Origin: Microvirga sp. KLBC 81
GTDB lineage: Bacteria; Pseudomonadota; Alphaproteobacteria; Rhizobiales; Beijerinckiaceae
Direction: 5' to 3'
NCBI RefSeq assembly: GCF_003075415.1
Contig: NZ_QDAH01000009.1
Span: 93,267-157,266, forward strand
DNA: 64,000 nt
Position numbers and translations under genes: made by a program. Numbering within the stretch: position 1 is the stretch's first letter; each line of letters starts with the position of its first letter. Below the pieces are notes generated by a model. It did not search any database and had not been told where the DNA came from. It saw nothing but the letters and a program-made list of their open reading frames with translations. Shown here one piece after another: positions 8,709-16,254 of this stretch.

Positions 8709-9734
8709 TTTCGCAGCCAGCAGGTCCGGCGTCGTGGGCGCTGCGTTGCGCTTGAGGTCGAACTGGCCGGTCTTGCGGAAGCGGATGAGGTAGGACGGCA
8801 CGATGGCCTCAATGGTGGTGGGCGTGATGCCCAGGCCCTGGAGGGTGCGGCCCTCGCGGATGGCGGCTTCCGACACCACGTTGTCCTTCTCGAGCAGGAT
8901 CGCCTGGTCGTGGGTGGTGACGATCTCGTCCGGCAGCAGGCCGAGAGTGAGCTTGTCGAGCCCGCCCATGACCGTGCCCTGGAAGCGGGCCACCGCATTC
9001 GGCACGGGCACGATCATCCGCTTGCGCTCGATGACCTCGCAGACGAACTCCATCATCTGGCGCATGGTGCGGATTTCGGGGCCGCCGAGCTCGTAGGTGC
9101 CCGGCTTCACCGCGCCGTCGACCGCGCGCGCAATGGCCTCGGCGACGTCGCCCACATAGACCGGCTGGAAACGGGTATCTGCGCCCGGCAGGGGCAGCAC
9201 CGGCAGCATGCGGGCGAGCGACGCGAAACGGTTGAAGAGGCTGTCGCCCTGTCCGAACATGAGCGACGGGCGCAGGATCACCGCATCCGGACGGGCTTTC
9301 AGCAGGTTCGCCTCGCCGGCAGCCTTGGAGCGGGCATAGGCCGATTCGGAATTGGCATCGGCGCCGATGGCCGAGACATGGATGACGGACACCGCGTTCT
9401 TGGCGGCCTCCGCGATCAGGGCAGGGGCTTGCGCCTGAAGCGTGTCGAAGCGCTGGCGGCCGCCTTCCTGCAGGATGCCGACGAGGTTGATCACATGGTC
9501 GGCTCGCGCCACCGCATGGGCGATCGAGTCGGGATAGCGCACATTGGCCTGGATCGCGTGGACCTGCCCCACTTTGCCCATGGGGAAGAAGCTCGCCCGG
9601 TTCGGCTGGCGGGTGGCGACCAGCACGCGGTAGCCGCGCTTGGCCAGGAGGCTCACCACATAGCGGCCGAGAAAGCCCGATCCGCCGAAGACCGTGACAA
9701 TTTGCTGCTCAGGCGTGCGAAGCGCACCGATCAT
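8634..9734 (-). CDS. NAD(P)H-binding SDR protein, complex I NDUFA9 family
   Basis: An atypical short-chain dehydrogenase of 366 residues. The start at 9734 (MIGALRTPEQQ) places the nucleotide motif TVFGGSGFLGRYVV near residue 13 as in the family; an upstream ATG at 9845 would add 37 non-homologous residues. NDUFA9-family proteins bind NADPH and associate with respiratory complex I in mitochondria and some bacteria; the bacterial role is not settled. The 3' end overlaps the CysZ-like gene by 75 bp. Confidence 0.86.
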   Translation of the reverse strand: MIGALRTPEQQIVTVFGGSGFLGRYVVSLLAKRGYRVLVATRQPNRASFFPMGKVGQVHAIQANVRYPDSIAHAVARADHVINLVGILQEGGRQRFDTLQAQAPALIAEAAKNAVSVIHVSAIGADANSESAYARSKAAGEANLLKARPDAVILRPSLMFGQGDSLFNRFASLARMLPVLPLPGADTRFQPVYVGDVAEAIARAVDGAVKPGTYELGGPEIRTMRQMMEFVCEVIERKRMIVPVPNAVARFQGTVMGGLDKLTLGLLPDEIVTTHDQAILLEKDNVVSEAAIREGRTLQGLGITPTTIEAIVPSYLIRFRKTGQFDLKRNAAPTTPDLLAAKSGGATSDFHPERASGPAVGQPSSH

Positions 9735-9922
9735 GAAAAGCCTCCTGTCCGCCAAGACTTGCAAAGGACTTGCAAGGGAGCTTGGGGGTGAATTTGGAAT
9801 GTCTCTAGTCAAACGACGTCCCCCTGTGAAGGGGCGTCGCACCAAGAAAGCGCACGAACCGCATTTTCAGTGATTGACGCGAAGCCCCAAGCACCTTAAA
9901 CGAACCCTCGCCGAACAGGCAT

Positions 9923-10007
9923 GCCCAGGTGGCGGAATTGGTAGACGCGCTGGTTTCAGGTACCAGTGGTGCAAGCCGTGGAGGTTCGAGTCCTCTCCTG
10001 GGCACCA
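9923..10007 (+). tRNA. tRNA-Leu(CAG)
   Basis: An 85-nt tRNA with encoded CCA. The acceptor stem pairs GCCCAGG with CCTGGGC; the D-arm has GGCGGAATTGGTAGACGC; the anticodon loop TTCAGGT gives anticodon CAG, decoding CUG leucine; a class II variable arm and the T-loop GTTCGAGTCC follow. A short hairpin (AACCCTC/GAGGGTT) directly after the CCA may be the transcript end. Overlapping protein-like frames here are artefacts of the tRNA. Confidence 0.97.
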
Positions 10008-10209
10008 ACCCTCTCTCGAGGGTTGAAGTGTTGATCTTCTGACAGAATTGATCCGGCGACCGGTACACGACCCGGCACGGATGGTCGCGATCATATGGGT
10101 CGCAAAATGGCCTATGCTGGCAGGCGCAGCGATTCAGCAAATCTGCAAGCGCTGCGAGACACTCCTGGTGAGAGCACGCCGGCAAACAAGATCTTCCTCA
10201 TGAATCCGA

Positions 10210-10593
10210 TCAGATGGTCATCCGGGCCCCCACCTCGACCGCCCGGTCCTCGGGGATGCAGAACTGGTCCGTGATGTCGCTCGCGGACCGCGCCAGCGGG
10301 ATGAAGAGGTAATCCTGCCAGAGCGGCAGGCCTGACTGCGCCGAGGCTTGCAGCGCCCGCCGCGACAGGAAGAACGACGCGTTCGCCAGGTCGAAGTTCG
10401 CCGCCTCCAGCGCCCTGGGCACGTTCGGGTGCTCCATGAAGCCGAAGCGCACCGTCACCCGCGAGAACCGCTCCGAGAGCTTCTCCGTGGTGATGCGGCC
10501 TTCATCGGGACGGCGCGGGATCTCCTCGGTCACCACGGTCAGGATCACGTTCCGATCGTGCAGCACCTTGTTGTGTTTCATGTTATGCAGAGC
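10210..10593 (-). pseudogene. kup: Remnant of Kup-type potassium uptake transporter (C-terminal domain only)
   Basis: About 127 residues match the C-terminal cytoplasmic domain of Kup potassium transporters: [43 protein letters not shown] and a terminal [11 protein letters not shown] segment. Intact Kup has about 630 residues and twelve membrane helices. Here the frame upstream of 10593 has no Kup character and corA begins within about 150 bp, so roughly 500 codons including the whole membrane part are gone. The surviving domain cannot transport potassium by itself. I call it a truncated remnant; expression as a soluble fragment is not excluded. Confidence 0.85.
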
Positions 10594-10739
10594 AGGGCGG
10601 CCGAATCGTCCTGAGCGTAGGGTATTCGGCGTCTTCGTGGCCTGACGTAGCTCTGCGGCACAGAGTTGCCCTTGGGGAGAGGTGGGGTGTCGGCTCCTCC
10701 ACGGCGGCACCCTGTGGGGCTGAAGGGCGTTGATTGATC

Positions 10740-11753
10740 ATGGCGAACTCTCTCAGGCTCGTTGCAGCGCAGGCTGAAAAACCACCAGGAGTGGTCGCGT
10801 CGGCCGCCTATGCGGGTGGTCGGCGTTTGGCTGATATTGCCGTCGAGGAAGCCGGCGAGTGGTCGCGCAAGCCCGGACACGTAGTCTGGATCGGCCTGCA
10901 CGAGCCCGGCTTGGACCTCCTGCGGCGACTCCAACAGGAATTCGGCCTGCACGAGCTTGCCATCGAGGACGCCCTCAAGGCGCACCAGCGGCCCAAGCTC
11001 GAACAGTACGGCGAGGCCTTCTTCATCGTTGCGCGCACGGCCCAGATGCTGGACGGGCGCATCGCCTTTGGCGAGACCCATCTGTTCGTTGGACAAGGTT
11101 ATGTGGTCTCCGTCCGCCACGGCGCCTCGACGTCTTATACTCCCGTGCGCGAACGCTGCGAGGCGGCTCCCAAGGCGCTCTCAGAGGGCGAGGACTTCAT
11201 CCTCTATGCCATTCTCGACTTCATCGTCGACAACTACATGCCGGTCATCGAGACCATCCAGGCGGAAGTGGAGGAGATCGAGGACAGCGTCCTGGGCGCG
11301 AACCCATTACAGGATCAGATGACACGGATCTACCAGCTCCGCCGGGATCTGCTGCGCCTGCGTAACGCCGCCGCCCCGCTGGTGGAGGTCTGCCGCCGCC
11401 TCGAACAGCCGGGTCTGCCGGGGGTGGATGCTGCGATGCAGCCGCTGTTCCGCGACGTCTCCGACCACATCCGCCGGGTACAGGAGGAGATCGAGTCTTT
11501 GCGCGAGGTGCTGGCGTTTGCGTTCGAGACCAGCCTGATGACAGGGCAGGCGCAGCAGACCGAGATCACGCGCAGGCTGGCAGCCTGGGCGGCGATCCTG
11601 GCGGTGCCGACGGCGGTGGCCGGCATCTATGGCATGAACTTCGACATCCTGCCCGAGTTGCACTGGAGATACGGTTATCCGTTCGTGATGCTGATGATCG
11701 CAACGGTGTGCGGATGGTTGTATTGGCGCTTCCGGCGGGACCGCTGGCTGTGA
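10740..11753 (+). CDS. corA: CorA-family magnesium/divalent cation channel
   Basis: A 337-residue inner-membrane channel of the CorA (2-TM-GxN) family. A long cytoplasmic alpha/beta and helical domain (residues 1-275) is followed by two membrane helices; the first ends in the selectivity motif GIYGMNF, the second is FVMLMIATVCGWLYW. It moves Mg2+ (possibly Co2+/Ni2+) inward. The start is taken as ATG at 10740, though a TTG lies two codons upstream. It replaces most of the space once held by the kup gene whose remnant lies on the other strand. Confidence 0.92.
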   Translation: MANSLRLVAAQAEKPPGVVASAAYAGGRRLADIAVEEAGEWSRKPGHVVWIGLHEPGLDLLRRLQQEFGLHELAIEDALKAHQRPKLEQYGEAFFIVARTAQMLDGRIAFGETHLFVGQGYVVSVRHGASTSYTPVRERCEAAPKALSEGEDFILYAILDFIVDNYMPVIETIQAEVEEIEDSVLGANPLQDQMTRIYQLRRDLLRLRNAAAPLVEVCRRLEQPGLPGVDAAMQPLFRDVSDHIRRVQEEIESLREVLAFAFETSLMTGQAQQTEITRRLAAWAAILAVPTAVAGIYGMNFDILPELHWRYGYPFVMLMIATVCGWLYWRFRRDRWL

Positions 11754-11754
11754 G

Positions 11755-11887
11755 CGCATCGTGCGGAACCGGAGGTCCGCGTCAGCGAAAAGGGGACCCG
11801 GTTTCCGCCCCCAACGATGCACCGCTTTAAAGAGAGAGCATCGGATCGATCCCGAAGTCCAAGGCCGCTTTTCGGGTCCGAGGCTCT
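11755..11887. repeat. RIME-like intergenic palindromic repeat, copy 2 (inverted, decayed)
   Basis: The two palindromes occur in reversed order relative to copy 1: 11755-11822 (GCGCATCGTGCGG ... CCAACGATGC) and 11837-11887 (AGAGCATCGGATCGATCCCG ... CCGAGGCTCT), so the element is in the opposite orientation. The second palindrome has several mismatches. The following 11888-12150 holds no convincing gene; a hydrophobic frame from the GTG at 11897 lacks a ribosome binding site. Confidence 0.7.
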
Positions 11888-12171
11888 ATACCCCAAGTGA
11901 TCCTGATCATCCTGCTCGGCATCTTTCTGACCATGCCCTACGCCCGCATCGGCACCAACGTCATCGGGTTCAGGATCGGACACTTGATATGGCGGGGCGC
12001 GCTGCCGAACAGCGGGCGAGCCTGATCAAGGGAGTGGTGCGGATCACGATGCCGTCATGCTGCGGTGTCAGGGCGGTGATGGCGGATTCACGCCTTCCTG
12101 GAGTTGCCCCTCGTCTTGGAGAGACTCGACACCAATTGAGTGGATGACGCACGGATCAAAGGAGGTGAGGG

Positions 12172-12417
12172 ATGCAGCTCAGCGAGACCGCCTGCGAGAT
12201 CCTTGACTTCTTGCGTGAGACACACCGGAAGCCCGGCGCTCGCATGACCATGGCAACCTTGGACGCGCATTTCGGAACGGATCCGGCTGTCGCCGTGGCT
12301 GTTTCCGAGTTGAAGCATAATGGATACGTGACCACACCCGACGCCGGGACAATCGAACTGACCGATCGAGGCTTCGATGCGCTCCATCGCAGAGATTACC
12401 GCACAGACCCCGAATGA
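12172..12417 (+). CDS. Small winged-helix-like hypothetical protein
   Basis: An 81-residue protein with a very strong ribosome binding site (AAAGGAGGTGAGGG) directly before the ATG. The sequence looks like a minimal winged helix: helix TACEILDFLRETH, a helix-turn-helix around MATLDAHFGTDPAVAVAVSELKHNG and a wing YVTTPDAGTIELTDRGF. It may bind DNA or be a protein-interaction module. No assigned family name. Located between two palindromic repeats. Confidence 0.65.
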   Translation: MQLSETACEILDFLRETHRKPGARMTMATLDAHFGTDPAVAVAVSELKHNGYVTTPDAGTIELTDRGFDALHRRDYRTDPE

Positions 12418-12458
12418 AAAGGGATCGGCAGGCGACCCTCGACCCGGGCAGGTGTCGG

Positions 12459-12600
12459 CTAGAGCCTCGGGCGTGAAAAGTGGACTTGCCCTTTTGGGGC
12501 TCATCCGATGGTCCTTTCCTAGAGGAGCGCCTCTGGGGAGCGGAAAACCGGATCCCCTTTTCGCTGACGCGGCCCTTCGGGTCCGCACGATGCGCTAGCG
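12459..12600. repeat. RIME-like intergenic palindromic repeat, copy 3
   Basis: Same orientation as copy 1: first palindrome 12461-12514 (AGAGCCTCGGGCGTGAAAAG ... CATCCGATGG), second 12531-12600 with GGAAAACCGGATCC and CGCACGATGCGCTAGC. The right boundary overlaps the stop codon (complement of 12595-12597) of the NADH dehydrogenase gene, so the repeat supplies that stop. Confidence 0.75.
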
Positions 12601-13956
12601 CCAGTCTGCGCCCGACGGAGCCGCCTGGTCGCTCCGGGGCTCGCGGCTCACTTCGACCGAAGAGGCCCGGGGCCGCACCTTTTCCGCCTGTGCGGCTTCC
12701 TGCTCCACAGGGCTGTCGACGATGAGGCGCGCCCCGCGCTGGTAGGTCAGGTAGTTCCAGAACCAGCTGAACGCGACCACGGCCCGGTTGCGCAATCCGA
12801 TCAGAAAATAAATGTGCGCGAAGCCCCAGAACAACCAACCGAGGAAGCCTTTGAGGTGAACATGATCGAGCCGCACCACCGCCGCCTTGCGCCCGATCGT
12901 GGCGAGGTCACCCTGGTGCCGGTAGCGGAACGCACCGGGCGGCGTCCTGTGCGAAGTCCGCGCTGTAATCACCTCGGCCACATAGCGCCCCATCTGCTTG
13001 GCGGCAGGCGCGATGCCGGGCGCCGCCTTTCCGTCAGCATCCACCACTGCAGCAGTATCCCCGATCGCGAAGATCTCCGGCCGGCCTGGGATTGTCAGGT
13101 CGGGGCCGACCTTGGCCCGCCCGGCCCGATCCCTTTCGGCTCCGATCCACTCGGCCGCCGGGGAAGCGACGACACCCGCAGCCCATACGATCGTGCCAGC
13201 CTCGATCCGTGTATCCTCCAGGTCGACCCCACGCTCATCACAATTGATGACCCGGGCCGAAGTCCTGACCTCTACGCCCATCCGTTCCAGCGCCTGCCGC
13301 GCATAATCTGACAGGTCGGCCGGAAAGGCGGGCAGGAGCCTGGGCCCGGCCTCAATGAGGATCACCCGAGCGGCGTGCGGATCAATCCGGCGGAACTCGG
13401 CCGGCAGGGCATGATGCGCCACTTCCGCAATGGCCCCGGCCATCTCGACGCCTGTAGGGCCGCCCCCCACCACCACGAAGGTGAGAAGACGCTTCTGGTC
13501 TGCCGCGTCCTCCATCAATTCCGCCTTCTCGAAGGCCATCAGGATCCTGCGGCGGATGGCGGTCGCATCCTCGATCTGCTTCAGTCCCGGTGCGACAGAA
13601 GTCCATTCCGGATGGCCGAAATAGGAGTGCGTCGCGCCTGTGGCGAGGACAAGATAATCGTAAGGAATGGTCACGGATCCGACATGGACGAGTCGCGCAT
13701 CGACATCGACACTCGTCACGTTCGCCATCAGGACAGTGGCGTTCGTCTGCCGCCTGAGAATGCCCCGGATCGGCCAGGCGATGTCCGCGGGCGACAGGGC
13801 CGCGGTGGCGACCTGATACAGCAGGGGCTGGAAATAATGGAAGTTATGGCGGTCGACGACGGTCACGTCGACCGGAGCGCCCGCCAGGGACTGTGCGACC
13901 GTCAATCCACCGAACCCAGCCCCGATGATCACGACCCTCGGCATGTTGGCGGCCAT
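12595..13956 (-). CDS. ndh: Type II NADH dehydrogenase (NDH-2)
   Basis: A 453-residue FAD oxidoreductase passing electrons from NADH to quinone without proton pumping. N-terminal FAD site VVIIGAGFGGLTVAQSL, the quinone-side HNFHYFQPLLYQVATAALSP segment, the NADH-binding VVVGGGPTGVEMAGAIAE around residue 165 and the FAD motif IFAIGDTAAV near 300. The segment KGFLGWLFWGFAHIYFLIG near the C-terminus is the usual membrane anchor. Peripheral on the cytoplasmic face. Monocistronic; its stop codon lies inside a palindromic repeat. Confidence 0.92.
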   Translation of the reverse strand: MAANMPRVVIIGAGFGGLTVAQSLAGAPVDVTVVDRHNFHYFQPLLYQVATAALSPADIAWPIRGILRRQTNATVLMANVTSVDVDARLVHVGSVTIPYDYLVLATGATHSYFGHPEWTSVAPGLKQIEDATAIRRRILMAFEKAELMEDAADQKRLLTFVVVGGGPTGVEMAGAIAEVAHHALPAEFRRIDPHAARVILIEAGPRLLPAFPADLSDYARQALERMGVEVRTSARVINCDERGVDLEDTRIEAGTIVWAAGVVASPAAEWIGAERDRAGRAKVGPDLTIPGRPEIFAIGDTAAVVDADGKAAPGIAPAAKQMGRYVAEVITARTSHRTPPGAFRYRHQGDLATIGRKAAVVRLDHVHLKGFLGWLFWGFAHIYFLIGLRNRAVVAFSWFWNYLTYQRGARLIVDSPVEQEAAQAEKVRPRASSVEVSREPRSDQAAPSGADWR

Positions 13957-14177
13957 GGTGCTCTCGCTGTCGTTGCATTGGGGCGGTGCCCCGCGTGAGG
14001 GTTTCGCCTGCCAGCCAATCGATGCCGATCAGGGATGTTCCCCAATCGAAGTGGTTTTGCAGGGATAATCACAGACGCACACTTCCCTTAGAGACAAGGC
14101 TACACGATTGGGACAAGCGGATGGTCCGATCGCTCTTCGCTTTCAACTACTGGCCTCTCCTATCCGGGCCGTCCTGC

Positions 14178-15101
14178 TCAGCGCTCCAGGATAGGCCTGA
14201 TCTCCTGAAGGTTTTCGATGGTGTGCTCCAGGTGGCGGCGCAGCGCCTGCGAGGCTTCCTCGTTTTTGCCGCGTTCCAGCAGATCGAGAATCTGGAGATG
14301 CTCTTCGCATTGCTGGCGATAGCGCTTGCGGTCGATCATCGAGCGGTATGACAGCAAACGGCGGACGCGGTTGATGCGCCGGACGGCTTCGAGAAAAAAC
14401 GGGTTGCCCGACGCTCCGATGATCGCCTCGTGGAACCGCACGCCTCGTTCGTGGAGCGCATCGGCACTGTCCGTTTCGATGGCACCGCCGAGAAGCCGTA
14501 GCTCCGCCTCGCGGCACCGCGCCGCCGTCTCGGGATCAAGGTGGTAAGTGGGCTCAAGCAGGGCGGCAGGTTCAAGAGCCAGACGGACGCGGTAGGTTTG
14601 CTCCAGGCTTTCAGGCGTGGTGAGCATGGGCGAAAAGGACCAGCCATAGCCAGGCCGGCGCTCGGCCCAGCCTTCCTGCGCGATCCGACCCAAGACGGTG
14701 TTCAGTTGCGCCTTCGTGGCCCCATAGGTTTCCTTCAGATAGGCCTCGGAGGCTGGATCCGGCAGGCGACCGTGGAGATGATCCTCGGCGATCCTGAAAT
14801 AGATGTCGGAGGTGTCGTCTCTTGCGACGAGACCCAGTGTTTCCGGTGAAGCGTCTTTGGCTTCCGACACGAAGTAGCCCCGGTTGCGCTCATGGGTGAG
14901 GACGCCTTTCGTGGCGAGCAACTGCAAAGCCTGGCCGATGGGAAAGCGGGAGACGCTGAAGCGTTCGGCGAGCTCCTGTGCCGTGACGTGCGTTCCGACC
15001 GCCAGTCTGGACCCGCGAATATGCTCCAGGATCTGTGCGGCGAGCCCCTCGGTCATTTCCCGTTTGTTCCCGGATGCGGGTTCACTGACTGAGACACTCA
15101 T
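14178..15101 (-). CDS. GntR-family regulator with a second winged-helix-like segment
   Basis: A 307-residue regulator. Residues about 15-75 form a GntR winged helix (QELAERFSVSRFPIGQALQL, then GVLTHERNRGYFV). Residues about 90-165 look like a second one (DIYFRIAEDHLHGRLPDPAS, ATKAQLNTVLGRIAQEGW, then ERRPGYGWSF). The rest is an all-helical FCD-like effector domain with TYRVRLALEPAAL and EEHLQILDLLERG. The start is the ATG at 15101 (MSVSVSEPAS); an upstream ATG at 15215 would add 38 arginine-rich residues. It lies downstream of tctC and the aconitase gene on the same strand and probably controls them. Confidence 0.85.
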   Translation of the reverse strand: MSVSVSEPASGNKREMTEGLAAQILEHIRGSRLAVGTHVTAQELAERFSVSRFPIGQALQLLATKGVLTHERNRGYFVSEAKDASPETLGLVARDDTSDIYFRIAEDHLHGRLPDPASEAYLKETYGATKAQLNTVLGRIAQEGWAERRPGYGWSFSPMLTTPESLEQTYRVRLALEPAALLEPTYHLDPETAARCREAELRLLGGAIETDSADALHERGVRFHEAIIGASGNPFFLEAVRRINRVRRLLSYRSMIDRKRYRQQCEEHLQILDLLERGKNEEASQALRRHLEHTIENLQEIRPILER

Positions 15102-15233
15102 CGAAAAACCTGACCTCGCCCCTGGAAACGGAGCTCTTCTTTCCTGCGATTCCCGCCCGGTATAGCACCGCACTTTGAAATTCGCAGGAGAGTGGCTGGG
15201 AGATCGTCGACTCAATCTCCCAGCCGATTGTCA

Positions 15234-16199
15234 TCAGGACTTCACGAGCCCGACCGAGCGCAGGACGTCGCCGACACGCACCTGCTCTTCCTTGAGGAAG
15301 GCCGTGAAGGGTTCGCCGGCAAGATAGAAGTCCTCCCAACCCCTCTGCTTCAGGATCTCGGCCCATTCCTTGGACTTGACCAGCTTGTCCATGGTGTCGG
15401 TCAGAGCCTTCTTCTGGTCGGCCGTGATGCCCGGGCCGGCCATGATGGCGCGCCAGTTCACGACTTCGACATCCATGCCCTGCTCCTTGAGGGTCGGAAC
15501 GTCGGCGTTCGCAAGCCGCTTGCCGGACGAGATCGCAAGCGCCCGCAGCTTGCCGGCCTTGATCTGGCTCTCGAACTCGCCGTAACCGGAGATGCCGGCC
15601 GTCACGCGCCCGCCGAGCATCGCCGCGAGGGCTTCGCCGCCCCCCGAGAAGGCGATGTAGTTGACCTTCGACGGATCGGAACCTGCCGCCTTGGCGAAGA
15701 GCGCCGCGAGGATGTGGTCGGCGCCGCCTGCGGAACCGCCGGCCCAGGTGACCTTCGCCGGATCGGCCTTCACGGCATCGGCCAGCTCCTTGACCGATTT
15801 GATCGGCGAGTTGGCGGGCACGACAATCACGAGCGGATCGCCGGTGAGACGCGCGATCGGGGTCACCTGATCGAGAGTGACCGGCGACTTGTTGGTGAGG
15901 ATCGCGCCGACCATGGTGATGCCGTTGACCATGAGCTGGCTCGGGTCGCCCTTCGCCTGGTTGACGAACTGGGCCAGACCAACCATTCCGCCGGCACCCG
16001 TGACATTGGTCACCTGAACGCTCTTGGCGAGACCCGTCTGCGTGAGCACCTGCTGAATGGAGCGGGCCGCCGAGTCCCAGCCGCCGCCCGGTCCCGCCGG
16101 AGCCATGATCTTGAGTTCCTGCTGCGCGAAAGCCGACGAGGCGACGAGCGTCAGAGCTGCAACGGCAACGCCGCGGATTGTCTTGGTGAAGTGGCTCAC
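15234..16199 (-). CDS. tctC: Bug/TctC-family tricarboxylate-binding protein
   Basis: Periplasmic solute-binding protein of the tripartite tricarboxylate transporter family, 321 residues. The start is a GTG at 16199 with a GGGAGGAA ribosome binding site five to six bases away; the product begins with a signal peptide ending SSAFAQQ. The binding-lobe signatures MAPAGPGGGWDSAARSIQQ and VTNVTGAGGMVGL are typical. No tctA or tctB membrane genes are nearby, so it is an orphan receptor. The aconitase gene just upstream (56 bp) suggests citrate, isocitrate or aconitate as ligand; that is inference. Confidence 0.9.
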   Translation of the reverse strand: MSHFTKTIRGVAVAALTLVASSAFAQQELKIMAPAGPGGGWDSAARSIQQVLTQTGLAKSVQVTNVTGAGGMVGLAQFVNQAKGDPSQLMVNGITMVGAILTNKSPVTLDQVTPIARLTGDPLVIVVPANSPIKSVKELADAVKADPAKVTWAGGSAGGADHILAALFAKAAGSDPSKVNYIAFSGGGEALAAMLGGRVTAGISGYGEFESQIKAGKLRALAISSGKRLANADVPTLKEQGMDVEVVNWRAIMAGPGITADQKKALTDTMDKLVKSKEWAEILKQRGWEDFYLAGEPFTAFLKEEQVRVGDVLRSVGLVKS

Positions 16200-16254
16200 G
16201 AGTTCCTCCCTTAAAGGTTGCGTGAGATGTTGAACGCAAAGTGGATGTTGCCGC

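Noticed and set aside
9805..10185. Protein-like frame on the minus strand across the tRNA
   Set aside because: It is the antisense of tRNA-Leu; the segment PRRGLEPPRLAPLVPE is a well-known false product of tRNA genes.
10594..10739. Mg2+ riboswitch ahead of corA
   Set aside because: A hairpin is possible (GGTGTCGG ... CGGCACC) but no M-box or other known riboswitch core was recognised.
11897..12025. Hydrophobic frame from a GTG (VILIILLGIFLTMPYARIG)
   Set aside because: No ribosome binding site, no family, and next to a decayed repeat; could be a remnant of a membrane protein but support is too weak.
9923..14100. Genomic island integrated at tRNA-Leu
   Set aside because: The pseudogene, repeats and looser spacing suggested it, but there is no integrase and no direct repeat of the tRNA 3' end was seen downstream.
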